Positions 9,108-18,162 of a DNA stretch of 64,000 nt are shown here, in pieces. The position numbers and the translations under genes are program-made. The notes under the pieces were generated by a model. That model was not told the DNA's origin, searched no databases, and saw only the letters and a list, made by a program, of their open reading frames with translations. This DNA comes from Cytophagales bacterium (GTDB taxonomy: Bacteria; Bacteroidota; Bacteroidia; Cytophagales; Cyclobacteriaceae), in the NCBI GenBank assembly GCA_033344775.1, contig JAWPMT010000005.1:1843501-1907500 (forward strand). Reading direction: 5' to 3'. Within the stretch, counting starts at the first letter, position 1. The number at the start of each line of letters is the position of its first letter.

Positions 9108-10610
9108 TCACCTGTTTAGCAGATACTTTCTTATGGTGAAGAATGACCCCATGCTATGGAAACGTATATTGCCATGCCCGTAGCTCGTGAGAGGCACCTT
9201 AAAGAAAGGCGCTACTTCTACAGCAAGGTGATTGCCAAATCGTCGTTCAAAATGAACCTGGAGGTTTCCTACTCCAAAGAAATGTTGGTTCGCATTACTG
9301 ACCCCCCACTCAGATTTCCATCCACTTTCCAGCTCATATTGATAATCTTCCTGCAACATGATATAACTGGATACTCCTGCTGATGCATAGACATTTAACT
9401 TGGGTCGGTCAACCAGCTGGTATTTTAGATTGATCGGAATGTCTAACACCTGGCAATCCGCGTCGATCTTCGCAGGACGTTCACCATTCGTAACATTTCC
9501 CCAAAATCCCGCAGGAGGGCTATATTCTTCTCCCCCAACCAGGTATCGTTTCGAGGTGTTGAAGGCGCCTACCGAAATTGCCAATCGAGGCGTAACCCAA
9601 TAATCAACGACAATGCCCAGGTCTCGGCCCAGGCGATTATAACGAAAGATTTCATTAGAACTCAAATCGGGAGCCAAACTGATCCCCATTGACAATCGCG
9701 AATAAGAACTCCGAACACCTCGCCTCACAATGGGGCTACTATCCACTTCATTACTTCCCCCATCAGCCTCATTTATTTGGACTTGATCCAGCTGATCAGG
9801 AAACTCTGGGAATTCACCACTGAGGTCGATTCCTATACCTGTAAACAGTTCGTAATCACTATTATCTTCTTCATCACGATCCAATAAGGCAGTCTCGGGC
9901 TGTACTGAGGTCACTTCATCATTGCTCGCTGATTCCGATATTGGAATTGTTGGGCTTTCCTTTGGAGATTCAACTATCTGCTTCTGAACATTTGAAGCTT
10001 CCTGCACATCATTGGATGAAGGTGATGATGTTATGTCACTTGAAACTATAGAAGATGAAGTAGGAGCATCCTTTGCGGAAAGTGATGATATACGCTGTGG
10101 ATCACCAGTTGTGGTTTGGGTCTCTTTCTCTGCAAGCGATTCTATTTGTTGGACTTCCTTACCAGTATCGGGAGAGATCACCGAAGCCGTATTTTCAGAT
10201 GCATTTTGGCCAACTGGTGTTACAGGATCAACATCACTTACTTTTTCGGACTGGCCCTCAGTAGTTGCAACTGATTGAACCTGTCCTTCAGGTTTAAAAT
10301 CCTCAGCAACATCGGTCGTCAACGCATCCTTAGTAGGCATCACTTCATCACCGGCCCCTTGAATAGAGGCAGGAGTTTCATTTGAGCCCGACCCAATAAA
10401 CCAGGACCATACGAAAACCAGCCCTACCAATAACGATACCACATTACTGAAATAGTAATATCCATTGCCTGGATTGGTTACGACCGGCAGCTGTGCGTCC
10501 AGCATTGATTCCATCTGGGTCCAGTGTGATTCATTGAATGGAATCTGGGCTTCAGACTGGTCAACGACCTTACGAACAAAGTCTTCGATATTTTCCTGTT
10601 TATCAGACAT
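9108..10610 (-). CDS. Anti-sigma-like trans-envelope protein with outer-membrane beta-barrel domain
   Basis: 500 aa. Residues 1-45 are a soluble acidic segment (MSDKQENIEDFVRKVV, FNESHWTQMESML) of the kind seen at the cytoplasmic end of Bacteroidota anti-sigma proteins. One transmembrane helix follows at about 48-70 (FSNVVSLLVGLVFVWSWFIG). Residues 75-280 are a low-complexity Ser/Thr/Glu/Val linker. Residues about 298-500 are an outer-membrane-barrel-like domain with alternating strands (LSMGISLAP, LGIVVDYWVTPRLAISVGAF, VLDIPINLKYQLVD, LNVYASAGVSSYIML, VEVAPFFKVPL). It starts 4 bases after the stop of the ECF sigma gene at 10614, so the two are co-expressed. I infer that it restrains that sigma factor and couples it to the outer membrane. 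Confidence 0.7.
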   Translation of the reverse strand: MSDKQENIEDFVRKVVDQSEAQIPFNESHWTQMESMLDAQLPVVTNPGNGYYYFSNVVSLLVGLVFVWSWFIGSGSNETPASIQGAGDEVMPTKDALTTDVAEDFKPEGQVQSVATTEGQSEKVSDVDPVTPVGQNASENTASVISPDTGKEVQQIESLAEKETQTTTGDPQRISSLSAKDAPTSSSIVSSDITSSPSSNDVQEASNVQKQIVESPKESPTIPISESASNDEVTSVQPETALLDRDEEDNSDYELFTGIGIDLSGEFPEFPDQLDQVQINEADGGSNEVDSSPIVRRGVRSSYSRLSMGISLAPDLSSNEIFRYNRLGRDLGIVVDYWVTPRLAISVGAFNTSKRYLVGGEEYSPPAGFWGNVTNGERPAKIDADCQVLDIPINLKYQLVDRPKLNVYASAGVSSYIMLQEDYQYELESGWKSEWGVSNANQHFFGVGNLQVHFERRFGNHLAVEVAPFFKVPLTSYGHGNIRFHSMGSFFTIRKYLLNR

Positions 10611-10613
10611 TGA

Positions 10614-11159
10614 TCAACTCACCTCGAAAAGCTCTTCGAGCATTTCTTTCATTTTTCTTTTGGCCTTGAATAAATTGGATTTTGTTGTGCCAATAGACAC
10701 GCCTAGTTTATCAGCGATCTCTTCGTGAGAAAAGCCTTCAATCACATACAAATTAAATACCGCGCGATAAGAAGGTGGCAACTGGGCCATCAATCCCACG
10801 ATCTCTTGATAAGAAATACCACTAATCACATCTGCAGCCCGATCTGGTTCATTGACCTCCTCCACATCATCCATCAATGGCTGCTTGGCTGCCACATTAT
10901 AATGATCAATGGCGGTATTGACGATAATCCGTCGAAACCATGGTTTGAATGGCTTATCCAGATCAAAATTCTTCAAGTACTTAAACACCTTCATAAAACC
11001 ATCATTCAAGATCATCACTGCTTCATCTTCGCTCCCAGAATACCTCAAACCGATGCTCATACCATAAGCATAGAAGTGCTGATAGAGCTCCTTTTGACTG
11101 GATCTCTTGTTTTTCAGGCACCCTTTGAGGATAGCGATCAGTTTGTCGTCGGTGTTCAT
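10614..11159 (-). CDS. ECF RNA polymerase sigma factor
   Basis: 181 aa. Sigma region 2 covers about 20-90 (EDEAVMILNDGFMKVFKYL, then KPWFRRIIVNTAIDHYN for promoter melting and -10 contact). Region 4 covers about 120-175 (LPPSYRAVFNLYVIEGFSHEEIA, then KLGVSIGTTKSNLFKAKRKMKEML), a helix-turn-helix for -35 recognition. Length and domain order fit the ECF (group 4) family. The gene is directly followed by the putative anti-sigma/barrel protein. No target promoter is visible. The gene lies about 190 bases after dnaN on the same strand and may be transcribed separately. Confidence 0.92.
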   Translation of the reverse strand: MNTDDKLIAILKGCLKNKRSSQKELYQHFYAYGMSIGLRYSGSEDEAVMILNDGFMKVFKYLKNFDLDKPFKPWFRRIIVNTAIDHYNVAAKQPLMDDVEEVNEPDRAADVISGISYQEIVGLMAQLPPSYRAVFNLYVIEGFSHEEIADKLGVSIGTTKSNLFKAKRKMKEMLEELFEVS

Positions 11160-11346
11160 TCGCGGTTACAATGCCCTATACCGGAGCATTGTCCAAATGG
11201 TTTGTTCGGGTCAAGGTTAATTTAATAAAAATATTACCACGACCATTGTTCCACGACTGGAAACCTCAATACGAGATTTATGAATGGAATGTCGTACAGG
11301 CGAAATTCCGGGATGATTAAAGAAATGAAAAAGGATTAGAACAGCG

Positions 11347-12471
11347 TTAAACGTAGTTATTCAGCATTACTGGCATCACGAGCATCAAGATATCTTCGTT
11401 CTCGTCTTTATCATCCGGCAATAAGATACCCGCTCTGTTAGGCGCGCTCAATCGCAACGTGACTTTATCTGCTTCGATGTTACCCAACATCTCGATCAGG
11501 AACTTTGCATTGAAGCCGATTTCTATGTCCTCACCATCGTGTTCACAAGAAAGTCGTTCGTTTGCCTCATTAGAGAAGTCCAGATCCTCTGCAGAAATCT
11601 GCAACTCACTGCCCGTGAGCTTCAATCTCACCTGATAAGTGGTCTTGTTCGCGTAGATTGCGATCCGCTTCAATGAACCAAGCAGCTCACCTTTTGCGAT
11701 AGACATCACATTGTTGTTGTCCACAGGAATCACGTTTTCGTAATCCGGATAACGCTCGTCGATCAGTCGACAGATCATTTTCACGTTATTGAAATCGAAG
11801 AATGCATTGGAAGCATTGAATTCGACACTCACACTTGTATTTTCCTGAGGAAGGGTCGTCTTCAACAGATTCAGAGCTTTTCGTGGAATGATCATGCTGT
11901 GCCCCATGTCAGAAGCTACGTCTACACGTCGGTATCTAATCAAACGGTGGCTATCTGTCGCTACGAAGGTAGTATTGGTCTCATCCAACTTCACGAATAC
12001 GCCTGTCATCGCAGGTCTTAACTCATCGTTACTGGTAGCGAAGATGGTATTGTTCAAGGCCCGGGCCAGCACATCTGAAGAAAGGTTCACAGAGTATCCG
12101 TCAGATACGGCAGGCACCTTAGGAAAATCAGTCGCATTTTCGCCGGCAAGCTTATAACGTCCGTTATCGGAATTGATCTCAATACTATAAGTACTGTCAT
12201 CAATAGAGAAAGTCACAGGCTGCTCTGGAAGGTTCCTTAAGGTTTCGAGCAAGATCTTCGCCGGGATAGCAATGCTGCCATCTTCCTTGGCTTCCACTTC
12301 CAATTCAGTCATCATGGAAGTCTGCAAATCAGAAGCGGTCACAGAAAGTGTTCCGTCGTTGATCTCGAACAAAAAGTTTTCCAAAATTGGAACAACCGGA
12401 TTTGTGGTGATCACCCCATTGATGGCAGAGAGTTGCTTCAATAGGTACGATGAGGAGACAATAAATTTCAT
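11347..12471 (-). CDS. dnaN: DNA polymerase III beta subunit (sliding clamp)
   Basis: 374 aa, normal length for the family. The N-terminus MKFIVSSSYLLKQLSAINGVI, the domain 1 motif PVVPILENFLFEI, and the C-terminal tail LMLVMPVMLNNYV (family M-P-M/V-x-L signature) identify the clamp that tethers the replicative polymerase to DNA as a dimeric ring. The three repeated clamp domains lie at about 1-120, 125-245 and 248-374. It is not next to dnaA or recF, a common arrangement in Bacteroidota. A 170-base gap separates it from the upstream gld operon, and a promoter-like element lies in that gap. Confidence 0.96.
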   Translation of the reverse strand: MKFIVSSSYLLKQLSAINGVITTNPVVPILENFLFEINDGTLSVTASDLQTSMMTELEVEAKEDGSIAIPAKILLETLRNLPEQPVTFSIDDSTYSIEINSDNGRYKLAGENATDFPKVPAVSDGYSVNLSSDVLARALNNTIFATSNDELRPAMTGVFVKLDETNTTFVATDSHRLIRYRRVDVASDMGHSMIIPRKALNLLKTTLPQENTSVSVEFNASNAFFDFNNVKMICRLIDERYPDYENVIPVDNNNVMSIAKGELLGSLKRIAIYANKTTYQVRLKLTGSELQISAEDLDFSNEANERLSCEHDGEDIEIGFNAKFLIEMLGNIEADKVTLRLSAPNRAGILLPDDKDENEDILMLVMPVMLNNYV

Positions 12472-12549
12472 ACTTGCTTACTGATTTTCTTTTTTGCCCA
12501 AAAGCCTGATTTTCCCATGGCGTTATAAGGCGCCAAAATTTAGGGTGGG

Positions 12550-12557
12550 CAAATTTA
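12550..12557 (-). promoter_or_regulatory. Possible Bacteroidota -7 box for dnaN
   Basis: On the minus strand TAAATTTG matches the Bacteroidota consensus TAnnTTTG and lies about 80 bases upstream of the dnaN start. The expected TTG at -33 is not clear (CGG at a 19-base spacing), so the call is tentative. Confidence 0.35.
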
Positions 12558-12643
12558 AATACAAAACTTGATTTTCCCGATGAAGCAGGGACATGCTTTT
12601 CGCTGAAAATTAACGCACTATGCGTTTTTGAAAGAAAGTTGAC

Positions 12644-13576
12644 CTAATCAGCAGTATTCAAGGAGAAATCGGCTGGCTTTTTTAACCAGTTTTGTATCCT
12701 GCTTGACGCAATGACAGTCATGTCTTTCTCATTAACTACTGTCAATTGGAAGCTCTCACCGGGAAGCGCCGGAAAAATATCTAAAACCAATGGCTCCGCC
12801 AATCCAAGATCATGGATGATCAACTGTGACTTCTCTTGTGTATTTCGCAGGCTGTCATATTGCGGGAATTTCCCCGCACTAATGCGTTCATTGGCCTGCA
12901 GGTAATTGAATCCATTTAAGTAATTGACCAAGGCGAGAGTATCATAAACCTCAAGTCCATCAATTTGAAAGTAGCTATCCTTCAGGCCTGCATTGAACAC
13001 CAGTTGATCATTTCGTTTCACTTCAATCTGGTCGATGGTTCGGAAGTTTCCTCGAAAAATGAGTCGGTCTCGCCACTGGTCAGTCGTCAATTGAAAGATG
13101 CCTCCTACAAAATCGCGATAACCTGGGATCTCTACCTCATACCCGACATTCAGGTTGGGCTCCAGAAAATAAGTCTTGGTGTAGGTACGATTGCCCAATA
13201 CATAAAATGACCTCCCTTGTTCCGCCAATTCGACTAATACTGCATCAGACTCTACTCGGGATTTCAATTCTTCCAGCTGTGTATCACCGAGTTGCCTCTT
13301 GACGGCCACCCGATTCATAACCGCCAACAAAATGCGTGTATACCCCGGATCGGTTCCAAATTCTTGATTTAATGTCCAGGTCTCACCATCTCTTTGCAGA
13401 AGATTGACTACCTCACCATTCGTCAATCTGACAGAGACAACTGCACTAGTATCGGCAATGGCGATATTATAGTTCTTCTCTCTCGAAAAAGTACCTGAAC
13501 TTGACAGAAAGAACGTCAGGTTGACAATCACGAGAAATCCTGCAATCGAAAAAAATCGTAGGTTCTTCTCTTTCAT
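12644..13576 (-). CDS. DUF4340-type protein linked to the Gld ABC transporter
   Basis: 310 aa. One N-terminal transmembrane anchor (about 8-27, FSIAGFLVIVNLTFFLSSSG) is followed by a periplasmic beta-rich body. That body begins NYNIAIADTSAVVSVRLTNG and contains the paired DUF4340-like halves, for example WTLNQEFGTDPGYTRILLAVMNR and WRDRLIFRGNFRTIDQIEVKRND. The ATG overlaps the gldG stop by 4 bases, which implies translational coupling. DUF4340 proteins are commonly found next to GldG-type ABC components. It is likely an accessory extracytoplasmic subunit of that complex; the exact role is unknown. Confidence 0.75.
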   Translation of the reverse strand: MKEKNLRFFSIAGFLVIVNLTFFLSSSGTFSREKNYNIAIADTSAVVSVRLTNGEVVNLLQRDGETWTLNQEFGTDPGYTRILLAVMNRVAVKRQLGDTQLEELKSRVESDAVLVELAEQGRSFYVLGNRTYTKTYFLEPNLNVGYEVEIPGYRDFVGGIFQLTTDQWRDRLIFRGNFRTIDQIEVKRNDQLVFNAGLKDSYFQIDGLEVYDTLALVNYLNGFNYLQANERISAGKFPQYDSLRNTQEKSQLIIHDLGLAEPLVLDIFPALPGESFQLTVVNEKDMTVIASSRIQNWLKKPADFSLNTAD

Positions 13577-15261
13577 TTTGCAAATTTTCTTTTTCGAGCC
13601 AGGAATTTGATTAAACCAAATAATGCCAACAACAGCAACGGCATGCCGAAGTTGATAAATACCCAGAAGGAACGATCATTCTTTATCTTCACCCGGTCCA
13701 ACGGCCGGATTTTAACTTCCTTGTTCCTTGCCAGGGTGATGCCATCTTCATCAGTCAGATAACTCAACGATCGCAGCAGAAATTCCTCATTGGCATAGGT
13801 GGTTCGTGCGTAAGGATCGACACCTAACAACAAAGGCTCCGGTTGCTCAGTATTGATGCTCAATTCATTTCGAATGAAGTCGCCATCGCTCACAACGATC
13901 ACTTTAGAACCAATGCTTTCTTCCTCAAATGTCTTTTGATCTATTCCCTTTGGCAATATGCGGTTCTTGTACAATGAACTGAATTTTCCTTCCAGCAGAT
14001 ACCCGACAGCTCTTGGTCCGGACTGGAAAAACTCGGGTCTTAGTTCCTGATTAAAGTCATTGAAGCGAACTTGAACGGGAGGAGAAATCACCCTGGTGTA
14101 CTGCGAAGTAAAGATCAGAGGTATCTTTTTCACGCCTTTTGCCTTCACCGTATCCATGGTCGATACAAATTTCAGCTGCGTAGCGTCCAGACCTTTTACA
14201 AGTGGGTGATCTGCGTAATTAGACACAATTGGAAAAAACGGCCAGGGAAGCAGTTCCACCCGGGGCTGATTACCCACATTTCCCGAAACGACCGGATAGA
14301 AACCTGAACTAAAGTCTGTCACGTAATCCTGATTGATCCTGATCCCATATCTGAAAAGTAAGTCTTCTAAATTCAGATCATAGGGCAAAGCAATGGTCCC
14401 TTCGCCTTCCGCTTCCAGAACATTCACTTTCAATGCATCTACAAACACCAAAAGGCTACCTCCATTCATGACATACTGATCAATCAGATACTTTTCCTTC
14501 TCTGTAAATCGCTCGGTAGGTTTTCCAATGATCGCTACATCGTAACCTACCAGTGGTGTGGTTCTGCTGGCCAGGTCTACTTTGAACAGATCATATTTCC
14601 CAAGAATGGCATTGGTAAAACCCGCAAGAAAAACAGAATCAGGTTCGCCATGGCCAACGATGTAAGCAATTCGCTTGCGATTGGTTTCTGTAATGGATTT
14701 GATGGCCGCAATCAATTCATATTCCAGTCCTTCTATTGACTGATTGAGCATTTCGTCTGGATTGCTGGTACGATTCCCCTTCAGCAAAGGCACCGCCAAT
14801 TCTTTGTTCCCATAAGTAATGAGCACACCCGGGAAGACCAACTTCTCACTTTTTTGACCGTCCTTGGTGTAGGTCAGGTTAGTCGGTTGCAAACCTTTGT
14901 CGATAAGGCTGCGCATGTATTCGTTCCTGGATTGCGTACTGGTCGCTTGTGAAGGATCCACAAAACGATACTGCAAATTGTTCCCCGCGTAAATCGTGAA
15001 CTGATCCAAAAGATCGTCAATGGATTTCTGGAATCGCTTAAAATTAGAAGGCAATTCCCCCGCCAGGTAACTTTCGATCGTCAAAGGCTCTTCCAGATTA
15101 TTCAGCAACTGTTGGCTTGCTTCCGAAATAGAATATCGCTTTTCTTCCGTCATATCGATACGGAAGCGAAATGCATTGAACACTTGAATCAGTAAGAGCA
15201 AGGTCAACGCTCCAATGGTGAAGCGCAAGAACTGATGAAGTTTGTTACTATCCCAACTCAT
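13573..15261 (-). CDS. gldG: Gliding motility ABC transporter substrate-binding protein GldG
   Basis: 562 aa. There is an N-terminal transmembrane helix at about 13-30 (FTIGALTLLLLIQVFNAF), a large periplasmic ABC-type_uncharacterised/DUF region (FRIDMTEEKRYSISEASQQLL near 31, IAYIVGHGEPDS near 205, GGSLLVFVDALKV near 275), and a C-terminal helix at about 535-552 (FWVFINFGMPLLLLALFGL) followed by a basic tail. This N-in/C-in layout matches GldG. With GldA and GldF it forms an ABC transporter needed for gliding in Flavobacterium johnsoniae. The start overlaps gldF by 4 bases and the stop overlaps the DUF4340 gene by 4 bases. Confidence 0.92.
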   Translation of the reverse strand: MSWDSNKLHQFLRFTIGALTLLLLIQVFNAFRFRIDMTEEKRYSISEASQQLLNNLEEPLTIESYLAGELPSNFKRFQKSIDDLLDQFTIYAGNNLQYRFVDPSQATSTQSRNEYMRSLIDKGLQPTNLTYTKDGQKSEKLVFPGVLITYGNKELAVPLLKGNRTSNPDEMLNQSIEGLEYELIAAIKSITETNRKRIAYIVGHGEPDSVFLAGFTNAILGKYDLFKVDLASRTTPLVGYDVAIIGKPTERFTEKEKYLIDQYVMNGGSLLVFVDALKVNVLEAEGEGTIALPYDLNLEDLLFRYGIRINQDYVTDFSSGFYPVVSGNVGNQPRVELLPWPFFPIVSNYADHPLVKGLDATQLKFVSTMDTVKAKGVKKIPLIFTSQYTRVISPPVQVRFNDFNQELRPEFFQSGPRAVGYLLEGKFSSLYKNRILPKGIDQKTFEEESIGSKVIVVSDGDFIRNELSINTEQPEPLLLGVDPYARTTYANEEFLLRSLSYLTDEDGITLARNKEVKIRPLDRVKIKNDRSFWVFINFGMPLLLLALFGLIKFLARKRKFAK

Positions 15262-15986
15262 GCCTTTTTCCCGGATAAAGTGAAGTCCACAAGCATCAGC
15301 ATCAGGATAATCACGGTGAAGAAATAACCGATATCTCTCAAATCAAGTAGTCCTTTGCTCATCGCAGCATAATGAGATAGGATGCCCACTTGCTGTAAAT
15401 AATACGACCAGGTTCCCCAAAGGTCAATGTTTGCCAGCGCCTCAATACCATCATAAAACAAGAAGCACAACAACGCGGCCAGGATGAAAGAAACAATTTG
15501 ATTTTCAGTAAGCGCCGATGACAAAAGACCGATGCTTACAAAAATCCCCCCAAGCAGGGCAAGGCCAATGTAGGAACCAATGATTCCTGGCGTATCCAGG
15601 TTCCCAACGGGATTTCCTAACTGGTGGATCGCCACATAATAAACGATCGTTGGCAGCAATGAAAACAATATGAGTAGGAAAGCTGCCAGGTACTTACCCA
15701 GAATGATTTCCCAATCCTTGAAGGGAAGGGTATAGAGCAATTCCAGTGTTCCTGTCTTTTTCTCCTCCGCAAAAGATTTCATGGTCGTCGCAGGTACCAA
15801 AAACATGAACAGGTACGGCCCTAATGTAAATAATGGCTCCATGGTAGCATAGCCATAATCCAATACGGAATAGTCAGGAAGCACCCACATTACGAGGCTC
15901 ACACCGACTAGAAAAACACCAATCACCACGTAGGCAATGAGTGAATCGAGGAATTCATTGATCTCTTTTTTCAGAATCGTGATCAT
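15258..15986 (-). CDS. gldF: Gliding motility ABC transporter permease GldF
   Basis: 242 aa, ABC-2 type permease with six predicted helices: about 15-35 (LIAYVVIGVFLVGVSLVMWV), 50-70, 95-120 (YLAAFLLILFSLLPTIVYYVAIH), 130-155, 160-180 (IVSFILAALLCFLFY) and 215-235 (FFTVIILMLMLVDF). The motif SFAEEKKTGTLELLYTLPF near 70-88 is the coupling segment typical of this family. It is coupled by 4-base overlaps to gldA upstream and gldG downstream, so the transporter subunits should be made in step. Confidence 0.93.
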   Translation of the reverse strand: MITILKKEINEFLDSLIAYVVIGVFLVGVSLVMWVLPDYSVLDYGYATMEPLFTLGPYLFMFLVPATTMKSFAEEKKTGTLELLYTLPFKDWEIILGKYLAAFLLILFSLLPTIVYYVAIHQLGNPVGNLDTPGIIGSYIGLALLGGIFVSIGLLSSALTENQIVSFILAALLCFLFYDGIEALANIDLWGTWSYYLQQVGILSHYAAMSKGLLDLRDIGYFFTVIILMLMLVDFTLSGKKA

Positions 15987-16888
15987 GTGTTTCCAGTCAG
16001 TTTTTGAAAAATTTCTTCAAGTGAACCGCCTGACGTATGAACGCTGATCAAGGGTAGGTCTTTTTCCGCAGCCAATTTTAGGATCGCTTTTTTCAGCTGA
16101 TCATCTTCCGAGTATACCAAATAACTGTGATCTGATTTTTCTTCTACTTTTTGAACGCCAGTCAAACTGCCCAAAATTTCTTTATCAATCGCCGACTCAA
16201 AAGAAACCGTATATACATTCGCATTGACAGCCTGGCTTTTGAGGTTTTGCAAAGTGTCATCCGCCACGATCTTCCCCTGATTAATGATCACCACCCGATC
16301 ACAAATTGCCTCTACTTCCTGCATGATGTGCGTAGAAAAGATCAGCGTTTTGTCCTGACTAGCTTCCTTAATTACTTTCCTTATTTCAACCAATTGATTA
16401 GGATCCAATCCAGTCGTAGGCTCATCCAGGATCAGCACTTCCGGATCGGGCAATAATGCTTGCGCTAATCCTACTCGCTGACGATATCCTTTAGAAAGGG
16501 CTTTGAGCTTCTTATGTTTTTCTCTTTGTAACCCTACCAGATCAATGACCTCTTCTATTCGCTTTTTCACAGAAGAAAGGCGATACGCGTTGGCGATGAA
16601 GCTCAGGTATTCACGGACGTACATCTGCAGATAAAGCGGATTATGCTCTGGCAGATAGCCGATCACTTGCTTTGCATAGTAAGGATTTTCACGGACCTTC
16701 TTGCCTTTGATGACCACATCACCTTCCGTGGCTTGTAAAAAGCCAGTGGCAATCTTCATGGTCGTGGACTTTCCCGCGCCATTCGGACCCAGGAAACCGG
16801 TGATCTGTCCCGGCAAAGCCTCAAAAGAAATGTGATCTACCGCCAATTGCTGGCCGTATTGCTTGACTAAATTATCGACGATTACCAT
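15983..16888 (-). CDS. gldA: Gliding motility ABC transporter ATPase GldA
   Basis: 301 aa. Walker A GPNGAGKST is at residues 34-42, the ABC signature LSKGYRQRVGLAQALLPDPE at about 135-154, Walker B VLILDEPTTGLDP directly after it, and the switch histidine in FSTHIMQEVE near 190. A C-terminal extension of about 80 residues (VYTVSFESAIDKEILGSL) is usual for GldA. In F. johnsoniae gldA is at a different locus from gldFG; here it is the first gene of the same operon. The assignment rests mainly on the neighbouring GldF and GldG. Confidence 0.92.
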   Translation of the reverse strand: MVIVDNLVKQYGQQLAVDHISFEALPGQITGFLGPNGAGKSTTMKIATGFLQATEGDVVIKGKKVRENPYYAKQVIGYLPEHNPLYLQMYVREYLSFIANAYRLSSVKKRIEEVIDLVGLQREKHKKLKALSKGYRQRVGLAQALLPDPEVLILDEPTTGLDPNQLVEIRKVIKEASQDKTLIFSTHIMQEVEAICDRVVIINQGKIVADDTLQNLKSQAVNANVYTVSFESAIDKEILGSLTGVQKVEEKSDHSYLVYSEDDQLKKAILKLAAEKDLPLISVHTSGGSLEEIFQKLTGNT

Positions 16889-17025
16889 GATTTGAGCAGC
16901 GTCCTTTTTAATAAATTGGCAATTTCCTGAGCTATGCCTTTACGGACTCCATTAACTATCGCATTTTTGCCCTGTTGGATGCTTGACATATCGGGGGATT
17001 ATACTTTCGGGTATCCAACGCAATA

Positions 17026-18162
17026 TTGATGACTATAGTATTCATTTCCAAAACTGGCAGAGCAATGTGGGCGAGGACATTTGGGGTCATTCTATTTCTT
17101 TTTGCCACGACTAGCGCCTACAGCCAAAAAACCGGCAGTACTTATCGCTACAATGCAGGGTTTACTTACCTGAAGGGCCTGATCGTTCCTCAATATGCGC
17201 ATGGCTTACATTTGACTTATGGCCGACCTTCCGGAATAGAAATATTTTGGAATCAACGGACAATTGGAAAAAAGGAGCGCGAAAAACTGTTCGGCTATCC
17301 GCAAGTGGGGTATTCACTGACCATGATCAACACAGACATGGTGGAAACCGGGAAAATTTTCAATGCAGCCACTTACATGGATTTTTATTTTCTGGACGCA
17401 CCGGACATCAAGGCCTACTGGCGATTTGGAGTAGGGTTAACCTATGCCACAAAGCTTTACCATCCAGAAACCAATAACCTGAACAATATCCTCTCCTCCA
17501 GGATCTCCTACCACGCCATTGTTAGAATTGGTGTGCAAATTCCAGTGGCCGATCAATTTTACATCAACCCAGCCATTTCCTGGAACCATACTTCCAACGG
17601 CTCATTAAGTTTACCCAACAATGGCATAAACATTGCCACATTGAATGTAGGGGCAGCTTACCGATTTGGTAAATCAGATTGGGTAGAAGAGTCGACACCC
17701 GCACCCAACAACCGAAGACTCGGCTACAATATTCTGGTCAGTGGCTCAGTTAAAGAAACGGAACCTATGGGGTCTCCAAAACGCATCTACTACACCTTCC
17801 GAGGGTACATAGACAAGACTTTGAGTAAAGTTAATCGCATTTACGGCGGACTAGAACTTTTCAATAATCATGGGTTGATTGATGTGATCAAAAGCGATCC
17901 TGATGTACCCAATGATACCGACTTCCGCAGATTAGGATTTTTTGTCGGACATGAGTTGATGGTGTCCAGGGTTAGTTTCATGACCATGGTAGGACATTAC
18001 GTTTATCGTCCGTATCGTGGTGGCATCGACGATGACCCAGACATCTATACCCGTCATGGGGTAAAGGTTTATTTAACGGAAAAGATATTCGCAGTAGCCA
18101 TGATGAAAATCCACGCGGCTCAAAATGACATTTTTGATTTCGGAGTGGGAATAAGATTATGA
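17026..18162 (+). CDS. PagL-like acyloxyacyl hydrolase (lipid A deacylase family)
   Basis: 378 aa. A signal peptide ends near residue 34 (FATTSAYSQ); a second ATG at residue 14 is an equally possible start. The barrel-like body contains YHAIVRIGVQIPV followed by WNHTSNGSLSLPNNGIN near 188-204. This matches the catalytic His-x-Ser-Asn segment of PagL-type outer-membrane enzymes, which remove an acyl chain from lipid A. The chain is longer than Pseudomonas PagL (about 170 aa): residues 230-378 form a second beta-rich half, perhaps a tandem barrel. The stop overlaps the start of the GIN-domain gene by 4 bases. Confidence 0.78.
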   Translation: MMTIVFISKTGRAMWARTFGVILFLFATTSAYSQKTGSTYRYNAGFTYLKGLIVPQYAHGLHLTYGRPSGIEIFWNQRTIGKKEREKLFGYPQVGYSLTMINTDMVETGKIFNAATYMDFYFLDAPDIKAYWRFGVGLTYATKLYHPETNNLNNILSSRISYHAIVRIGVQIPVADQFYINPAISWNHTSNGSLSLPNNGINIATLNVGAAYRFGKSDWVEESTPAPNNRRLGYNILVSGSVKETEPMGSPKRIYYTFRGYIDKTLSKVNRIYGGLELFNNHGLIDVIKSDPDVPNDTDFRRLGFFVGHELMVSRVSFMTMVGHYVYRPYRGGIDDDPDIYTRHGVKVYLTEKIFAVAMMKIHAAQNDIFDFGVGIRL

